DNA of 64,000 bases from Archivesica marissinica. Lineage: Eukaryota > Mollusca > Bivalvia > Venerida > Vesicomyidae. The position numbers and the translations under genes are program-made. The stretch is taken from positions 32,959,592 through 33,023,591 of the forward strand of contig CM026401.1 in NCBI GenBank assembly GCA_014843695.1, read 5' to 3'. The notes below the pieces were generated by a model. It saw only the letters and a list, made by a program, of their open reading frames with translations, did not search any database and was not told where the DNA came from. Positions 56,216 to 64,000 of this stretch are shown in pieces; the first letter of the stretch is position 1; each line of letters starts with the position of its first letter.

Positions 56216-59200
56216 TGCATCTCCCACCCAGACAGACATTCTATATAACAATACGTACCATATCCCCAGCCAGCCAGATATCGTCCCACCCAGTACAGAC
56301 ATTCTATATAACAACGCGTACCATATCCCCAGCCAGCCAGATGCATCGTCCCACCCAGTACAGACATATCTATATAACAACTAGCGTACCATATCCCCAG
56401 CCAGCCAGATGCATCGTCCCACCCAGTACAGACATATCTATATAACAACTAGCGTACCATATCCCCAGCCAGCCAGATACATCGTCCCACCTAGTACAGA
56501 CATATCTATATAACAACTAGCGTACCATATCCCCAGCCAGCCAGATGCATCGTCCCACCCAGTACAGACATGTCTATATAACAATTAGCGTACCATATCC
56601 CCAGTCAGCAAGATACATCGTCCCACCTAGTACAGACATGTCTATATAACAACTAGCGTACCATATCCCCAGCCAGCCAGATGCATCGTCCCACCCAGTA
56701 CAGACATGTCTATATAACAACTAGCGTACCATATCCCCAGACAGATGCATCGTCCCACCCAGTACAGACATATCTATATAACAACTAGCGTACCATATCC
56801 CCAGCCAGATACATCGTCCCACCCAGTACAGACATATCTATATAACAACTAGCGTACCATATCCCCAGCCAGCCAGATACATCGTCCCACCCAGTACAGA
56901 CATGTCTATATAACAACTAGCGTACCATATCCCCAGCCAGATGCATCGTCCCACCCAGTACAGACATATATATAAACAAGCGTACCATATCCCAGCCGAT
57001 CACGTCCCACCAGTACAGACATATCTATATAACAACTAGCGTACCATATCCCCAGCCACCGATGCATCGTCCCACCCAGTACAGACATATTATATAACAA
57101 CTAGCGTACCATATCCCAGCCAGCCAGATACATCGTCCCACCCAGTACAGACATATCTATATAACAACTAGCGTACCATATCCCCAGCCAGCCAGATACA
57201 TCGTCCCACCCAGTACAGACATATCTATATAACAACTAGCGTACCATATCCCCAGCCAGCCAGATACATCGTCCCACCCAGTACAGACATATATATATAA
57301 CAACTAGCGTACCATATCCCCAGCCAGCCAGATACATCGTCCCACCCAGTACAGACATATCTATATAACAACTAGCGTACCATATCCCCAGCCAGCCAGA
57401 TACATCGTCCCACCCAGTACAGACATATCTATATAACAACTAGCGTACCATATCCCCAGCCAGCCAGATACATCGTCCCACCCAGTACAGACATATCTAT
57501 ATAACAACTAGCGTACCATATCCCCAGCCAGATACATCGTCCCACCCAGTACAGACATATCTATATAACAACTAGCGTACCATATCCCACCAGCCAGATA
57601 CATCGTCCCACCCAGTACAGACATATCTATATAACAACTAGCGTACCATATCCCCAGCCAGCCATATACATCGTCCCACCCAGTACAGACATATCTATAT
57701 AACAACTAGCGTACCATATCCCCAGCCAGATACATCGTCCCACCCAGTACAGACATATCTATATAACAACTAGCGTACCATATCCCCAGCCAGATACATC
57801 GTCCCACCCAATACAGACATATCTATATAACAACTAGCGTACCATATCCCCAGCCATATACATCGTCCCACGCAGTACATACATATCTATATAACAACTA
57901 GCGTACCATATCCCCAGCCAGCCATATACATCGTCCCACCCAGTACAGACATATCTATATAACAACTAGCGTACCATATCCCCAGCCAGATACATCGTCC
58001 CACCCAGTACAGCCATATCTATATAACAACTAGCGTACCATATCCCCAGCCAGCCAAATGCATCGTCCCACCCAGTACAGACATGTATATATAACAACTA
58101 GCGTACCATATCCCCAGCCAGCCAGATACATCGTCCCACCCAGTACAGACATATATATATAACAACTAGCGTACCATATCCCCAGTCAGCCAGATACATC
58201 GTCCCACCCAGTACAGACATGTATATATAACAACTAGCGTACCATATCCCCAGCCAGCCAGATACATCGTCCCACCCAGTACAGACATATATATATAACA
58301 ACTAGCGTACCATATCCCCAGCCAGCCAGATACATCGTCCCACCCAGTACAGACATATCTATATAACAACTAGCGTACCATATCCCCAGCCAGCCAGATA
58401 CATCGTCCCACCCAGTACAGACATATCTATATAACAACTAGCGTACCATATCCCCAGCCAGATACATCGTCCCACCCAGTACAGACATATCTATATAACA
58501 ACTAGCGTACCATATCCCCAGCCAGCCAGATACATCGTCCCACCCAGTACAGACATATCTATATAACAACTAGCGTACCATATCCCCAGCCAGATACATC
58601 GTCCCACCCAGTACAGACATATATATATAACAACTAGCGTACCATATCCCCAGCCAGATACATCGTCCCACCCAGTACAGACATATCTATATAACAACTA
58701 GCGTACCATATCCCCAGCCAGCCAGATGCATCGTCCCACCCAGTACAGACATATCTATATAACAACTAGCGTACCATATCCCCAGCCAGCCAGATGCATC
58801 GTCCCACCCAGTACAGACATATATATATAACAATTAGCGTACCATATCCCCAGCCAGATGCATCGTCCCACCCAGTATAGGCATATCTATATAACAACTA
58901 GCGTACCATATCCCCAGCCAGCCAGATGCATCGTCCCGCCCAGTACAGACATATCTATATAACAACTAGCGTACCATATCCCCAACCAGCCAGATGCATC
59001 GTCCCGCCCAGTACAGACATATCTATGGAACAACTAGCGTACCATATCCACAGTCAGCCAGATGCATCGTCCCGCCCAGTACAGACATATATATATAACA
59101 ACTAGCGTACCATATCCCCAGCCAGCCAGATGCATCGTCGCACCCAGTACAGACATATCTATATAACAACTAGCGTACCATATCCCCAGCCAGATGCATC

Positions 59201-61657
59201 GTCCCACCCAGTACAGACATATATATATAACAACAAGCGTACCATATCCCCAGCCAGATGCATCGTCCCACCCAGTACAGACATATCTATATAACAACTA
59301 GCGTACCATATCCCCAGCCAGCCAGATGCATCGTCCCACCCAGTACAGACATATCTATATAACAACTAGCGTACCATATCCCCAGCCAGCCAGATGCATC
59401 GTCCCACCCAGTACAGACATATCTATATAACAACTAGCGTACCATATCCCCAGCCAGATGCATCGTCCCACCCAGTACAGACACATCTGTATAACAACTA
59501 GCGTACCATATCCCCAGCCAGCCATATACATCGTCCCACCCAGTACAGACATATCTATATAATAACTAGCGTACCATATCCCCAGTCAGCCAGATACATC
59601 GTCCCACCCAGTACAGACACATCTATATAACAACTAGCGTACCATATCCCCAGCCAGCCATATACATCGTCCCACCCAGTACAGACATATCTATATAACA
59701 ACTAGCGTACCATATCCCCAGCCAGCCATATACATCGTCCCACCCAGTACAGACATATCTATATAACAAGTAGCGTACCATATCCCCAGCCAGATACATC
59801 GTCCCACCCAGTACAGCTATATCTATATAACAACTAGCGTACCATATCCCCAGCCAGCCAAATGCATCGTCCCACCCAGTACAGACATGTATATATAACA
59901 ACTAGCGTACCATATCCCCAGTCAGCCAGATACATCGTCCCACCAAGTACAGACATGTATATATAACAACTAGCGTACCATATCCCCAGTTAGCCAGATA
60001 CATCGTCCCACCAAGTACAGACATGTATATATAACAACTAGCGTACCATATCCCCAGTCAGCCAGATACATCGTCCCACCCAGTACAGACATGTATATAT
60101 AACAACTAGCGTACCATATCCCCAGTCAGCCAGATACATCGTCCCACCCAGTACAGACATGTCTATATAACAACTAGCGTACCATATCCCCAGCTAGCCA
60201 GATACATCGTCCCACCCAGTACAGACATATATATATAACAACTAGCGTACCATATCCCCAGCCAGATGCATCGTCCCACCCAGTACAGACATATATATAT
60301 AACAACTAGCGTACCATATCCCCAGCCAGCCAGATACATCGTCCACCCAGTACAGACATATCTATATAACAACTAGCGTACCATATCCCCAGCCAGCCAG
60401 ATACATCGTCCCACCCAGTACAGACATCTATATAACAACTAGCGTACCATATCCCCAGCCAGATACATCGTCCCACCCAGTACAGACATATATATAACAA
60501 CTAGCGTACCATATCCCCAGCCAGCCAGATACATCGTCCCACCCAGTACAGACATATCTATATAACAACTAGCGTACCATATCCCCAGCCAGATACATCG
60601 TCCCACCCAGTACAGACATATCTATATAACAACTAGCGTACCACATCCCCAGCCAGCCAGATACATCGTCCCGCCCAGTACAGCAATATATCTATATAAC
60701 AACTAGCGTACCATATCCCCAGCCAGCCAGAAGCATCGTCCCACCCAGTACAGACATATCTATATAACAACTAGCGTACCATAACCCCAGTCAGCCAGAT
60801 ACATCGTCCCACCCAGTACAGACATATCTATATAACAACTAGCGTACCATATCCCCAGTCAGCCAGATACATCGTCCCACCCAGTACAGACATATCTATA
60901 TAACAACTAGCGTACCATATCCCCAGCCAGCCATATATCGTCCCACCCAGTACAGACATATCTATATAACAACTAGCGTACCATATCCCCAGCCAGCCAG
61001 ATGCATCGTCCCACCCAGTACAGACATGTCTATATAACAACTAGCGTACCATATCCCCAGCCAGATACATCGTCCCACCCAGTACAGACATGTCTATATA
61101 ACAACTAGCGTACCATATCCCCAGCCAGATGCATCGTCCCACCCAGCACAGACATTTCTATATAACAATTAGCGTACCATATCCCCAGCCAGCCAGATAT
61201 ATCGTCCCACCCAGTACAGACATGTCTATATAACAACAGGCGTACCATATCCCCAGCCAGCCAGATGCATCGTCCCACCCAGTACAGACATATCTATATA
61301 ACAACTAGCGTACCATATCCCCAGGCAGCCAGATACATCGTCCCACCCAGTACAGACATATCTATATAACAACTAGCGTACCATATCCCCAGCCAGATAC
61401 ATCGTCCCACCCAGTACAGGCATATCTATATAACAACTAGCGTACCATATCCCCAGCCAGCCAGATACATCGTCCCGCCCAGTACAGACATATCTATATA
61501 ACATCTAGCGTACCATATCCCCAGCCAGATACATCGTCCCACCCAGTACAGACATATCTATATAACAACTAGCGTACCATATCCCCAGCCAGATACATCG
61601 TCCCACCCAGTACAGACATATCTATATAACAACTAGCGTACCATATCCCCAGCCAGC
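56216..61657. repeat. Tandem array, 68-bp (and 64-bp) monomer
   Basis: About 81 copies of AGCCAGATACATCGTCCCAC, CCAGTACAGACATATCTATA and TAACAACTAGCGTACCATAT, then CCCC. Monomers have one or two AGCC tetranucleotides (64 or 68 bp) and GATACATC, GATGCATC or CATATACATC variants in blocks. It is the longest array in the window at 5.4 kb. Confidence 0.97.
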
Positions 61658-61658
61658 C

Positions 61659-61736
61659 TTAGGGCACAATCGTAACGGCTCCAGTGGGGCTCGAACACCA
61701 GGAATTTCGCTCTACGACTGCGCTATCATGATTTCC
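61659..61736 (-). mobile_element. S2 SINE head fragment
   Basis: TTAGGGCACAATCGTAACGG, GGGGCTCGAACACC and CTACGACTGCGCTATCATG are the reversed S2 head. The tail half is missing where the 68-bp array ends, so array growth or a deletion removed it. Confidence 0.75.
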
Positions 61737-62409
61737 ATATTCCATGAATGTACATTGATGAGACAGAAATAAACAAGGAATATAGATATCTAACTAGTTG
61801 ACACCCGTCACCTGAAACAAATGTGTGTTTGTTTGGCCTCATTCCCATAATATCATTGATATAATAAAGAACAATAGTTTTTTGTCTGAATGAAACATAG
61901 CAATACCGAGTCATCTGCTACATCGTATTAGAGAAATATCAAGACTAGCAACGCACGCGCTCTACAGGTAAACATGTAATATGGACATTTCTAAGGCATC
62001 CATTTTCTGAAAGCTTAACCGAGAACACACGCGCGTATGAAACGTACATGCAGACGAATTCTTAACTCGTGAACCATTTACGTCTTGTTTTATCAAGAAC
62101 GCATACACTTTATTTAAAACCGCGTTGCCAGGCAACATAAATAATTCCCAGATGGTTTACTTGTTTAGGCAGCTACACAATATTCTCTATCGCGTCTTTA
62201 TATACTATAGGTTATATGTAGGGCACGAATGCGTGTTCATACGCCGCGGGATGATTTTGTTTAATGTTAGTAGAAACCTAGCCATGTTTTGTAAATATAA
62301 CGCGAGATCTTTATACAAGCTAATAGTAATGCTGCTTCTATAAGCCTAACAAGGTGTGGGGGTGGGGGTGGGGTGGGAAGACGGTGTTAACGTCATACGA
62401 ACTGCTTAG
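61737..62409. other. Stretch with no supported gene
   Basis: About 670 bases. It includes the palindrome GTTGCCAGGCAAC at 62124-62136 and a G-rich run GTGGGGGTGGGGGTGGGGTGGG near 62354. The short open frame at 62125 is not convincing. Confidence 0.45.
62124..62136. promoter_or_regulatory. Possible RFX X-box
   Basis: GTTGCCAGGCAAC is a perfect palindrome with a 1-base centre and fits the X-box pattern bound by RFX factors in animals. No adjacent gene is recognised, so chance is quite possible. Confidence 0.25.
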
Positions 62410-62620
62410 ATGTAGGTCATATGGCGACTCTCCAGCTATAATTGAAAGAGGAAGACCCCGGACACCCGTGTATAACCACCGACCTTTCGCAAGTCAGCTA
62501 GTTAGCTTCCTCACATGAAATAATTTGACACCCCCAGTGTGAATCGACACTTTAGCTAGGGGGAAGGCAAGTGATGAACTCAACAGCCTAAACCATTCAG
62601 CCGCGGACAGCCAAACCTTG
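62410..62620 (-). mobile_element. S4 SINE, copy 3
   Basis: Reverse-oriented: GGTCATATGGCGACTCTCCA, GCTATAATTGAAAGAGGAAG, CAAGTCAGCTAGTTAGCTTC, and a tRNA-like head ending CATTCAGCCGCGGACAG. Confidence 0.75.
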
Positions 62621-62644
62621 ACACAACTCCCGTGTCAAACTTTC

Positions 62645-62890
62645 ATTGACCAAACTGGTGAACTCTTACCATATTATATACCGAGCAAGAAACCATGTAC
62701 CCCTAGCCGCTGTATGTTCGAATCCCACTGTGGGTGTCGAATTATTCTACATGTCGATTGCTCTACCCATGTGCCAGACCGTATCTGAAATGATGTTCTG
62801 GTGGGACACCCAGGGTCGTTATCCACCACTAAGAGTTGGAGAAACGCCATTTGACCTAAGCTGTTGGTGCGTCGTTAATCCCCCAAAACA
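62645..62890 (+). mobile_element. S4 SINE, copy 4
   Basis: Plus-oriented: CCCACTGTGGGTGTCGAATT, GGGACACCCAGGGTCGTTAT, AAGAGTTGGAGAAACGCCAT and the S4 tail AGCTGTTGGTGCGTCGTTAA plus CCCCAAAACAAACAAA. It forms an inverted pair with copy 3. Confidence 0.75.
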
Positions 62891-63000
62891 AACAAAATAA
62901 TCTTATTGTTACCCGCTTGTAAGTATCTGCTAACCCAGCATAAACATAGCACTGTCCCAACCGATGACTGAATCAATACATTTAGTTTTTATTATTTAAA

Positions 63001-63222
63001 CTTATTTAACGTCGCTACCGGTTCAGTTTACCAAACAACACCTTTCCTGGACAGGCTCCAGCAGTTAACCAGTACTTGGTGCACCAATCTCCGTAAGAAA
63101 CGATAAACTGTTCATATAAAGAGACACGGTCTGAGCCGAGCTCGAACCAGTGACCATCAGTGATGATAGGTTACAGTGGCATACAATTCAGCGACCTTAA
63201 CGACTCGACCACGTAGGCGGAC
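63001..63222 (-). mobile_element. S3 SINE, copy c, with S1-type tail
   Basis: Same head and body as the other S3 copies. The tail on the minus strand is ACCGGTAGCGACGTTAAATA, again of S1 type but with the ATGGGCA part deleted. Confidence 0.82.
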
Positions 63223-63307
63223 TTCTGTCGCATTCAACACAATGTGTTGTTATATAACGTCTAATATTTGTTCATTTAACATGTGACAGTTAAATATAAT
63301 TAGTAAG

Positions 63308-63560
63308 AACCAACGGACTGGTAATCCAGGGATCACAGATTCGATCCCCCGTCTGACCCTAATAAAATTGGGACTTTAAACCGAGGTCTCGTGTCGGTGC
63401 TTTACACCGTGCAAGTAAAAGAACCAGAGGAGACTCTGGAATGGGTCTCTATCTGTATCATTGCAATATCCTCCAATAATCTAAAATGTCTAATATATGC
63501 AGGAGGCGTCGCTCATATGGGCAACCGGTAGCGACGATAAATAAACGCAAAACACACATT
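63308..63560 (+). mobile_element. S1 SINE, copy I, 5' truncated
   Basis: The 10-bp target duplication AATTAGTAAG lies at 63298-63307 and 63561-63570. The copy lacks the first 30 or so bases of the head and starts at GGACTGGTAATCCAGGGATC. A further deletion removes AACAGTCTTTCAGAT. Confidence 0.9.
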
Positions 63561-63581
63561 AATTAGTAAGTACGGTCCCTG

Positions 63582-64000
63582 GTGCTAAGGTGTTGCTTTT
63601 TGTTGTTAACCTCCCATACATTAGAAATTGAATTTGGAAGATTTAATGGTATTAATAGAAACAATAGATTATGTAAATTATGCAATCAAAGTGTAATTGA
63701 ATTAGAATGCAATTTTATATTATGTTGTGAAAAATACAGAGATATAAGATGGGACTATTTGGGCTACATATGGCCCTCAATGAATAATTTTATATATAGC
63801 ATGTAGTGCAAAAATTAAAAAAACATTTAATACATGTTTGTAAATACATCAAATACATCATTTCGTAGTAATACTCGGTCGATTATTGTTTTAAATGTAG
63901 CATGTGTTGTATATGTAACATGTTTTGTGATGTCATATTTCTATCATTGTAAATGGCCAAATTGTGCCAATACATTTGAAACTTGCTGACGTTGTAAGTT
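63582..64000 (+). mobile_element. 3' end of a LINE (5' truncated), running off the window
   Basis: The open frame to a TAG at 63804-63806 ends SHTLEIEFGRFNGINR, LCKLC and ILCCEKYRDIRWDYLGY. The pattern H.L.IE.GRF....R...LC..C......E..F...C..Y...R is what I know from the C-terminus of non-LTR retrotransposon reverse transcriptases in molluscs. What follows (63807-64000) would be its AT-rich 3' UTR. The upstream catalytic domains are not in the window. Confidence 0.6.

Noticed and set aside
61726..61914. 62-codon minus-strand frame with acceptor-like TTTGTTTCAG
   Set aside because: Overlaps an S2 head fragment and has no recognised domain or donor site.

Overview
The window looks like nuclear DNA of a bivalve mollusc. 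It is AT-rich and intron-bearing. It is dense in tRNA-derived SINEs, small terminal-inverted-repeat DNA transposons and tandem repeats, and the SINE tails and bodies match types I associate with bivalves. The species cannot be named from sequence alone. Nothing prokaryotic or viral is visible.

Tandem repeats dominate. I count more than twenty arrays with apparently unrelated monomers of about 8 to 119 bp (among them 17, 26, 27, 30, 32, 37, 39, 42, 44, 46, 49, 55, 68 and 76/67 bp). By hand sum they cover about 34 kb, or 55% of the sequenced bases. A 1000-N gap (46809-47808) lies between two unrelated arrays. Nearly all long open frames are by-products of stop-free monomers and are not annotated as genes.

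One gene is convincing: a single-exon-coding, secreted leucine-rich-repeat protein of 709 residues (7780-9909, +). It has a signal peptide, LRRNT and LRRCT caps and a long basic tail ending in two Cys-containing repeats. A splice acceptor 48 bases upstream of its ATG implies at least one 5' non-coding exon further left, probably beyond the 2.6-kb array at 5017-7623. On the minus strand two short phase-0 segments with good splice sites (55902-56051 and 28079-28153) look like internal exons. They could belong to one gene with a roughly 28-kb intron filled by satellites, but that link is inference.

The most informative structure is a nested insertion at 28314-36796. A 30-bp satellite array is split by a 6.7-kb hAT-like element (5-bp target duplication). 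That element contains a tRNA-derived SINE (13-bp duplication). The SINE is split by a 5.2-kb PIF/Harbinger-like transposon (3-bp duplication) carrying a decayed transposase gene. Inside it another SINE is itself split by a SINE of a second family. Most junctions can be read base by base, so the order of events is fixed.

Layout: 1-7.6 kb, microsatellite, SINEs, a TTAA-type MITE and three arrays; 7.7-10.4 kb, the LRR gene; 10.8-16.6 kb, a MITE and three arrays including a 17-bp array open in all six frames; 16.9-23.6 kb, SINEs, MITEs, a long hairpin and a 42-bp array; 23.9-28 kb, two arrays and an exon candidate; 28.3-36.8 kb, the nested complex; 37-56 kb, nearly continuous arrays with higher-order structure and the gap; 56-61.7 kb, one 5.4-kb array of about 68-bp monomers; 61.7-64 kb, SINEs of several families and the 3' end of a LINE.
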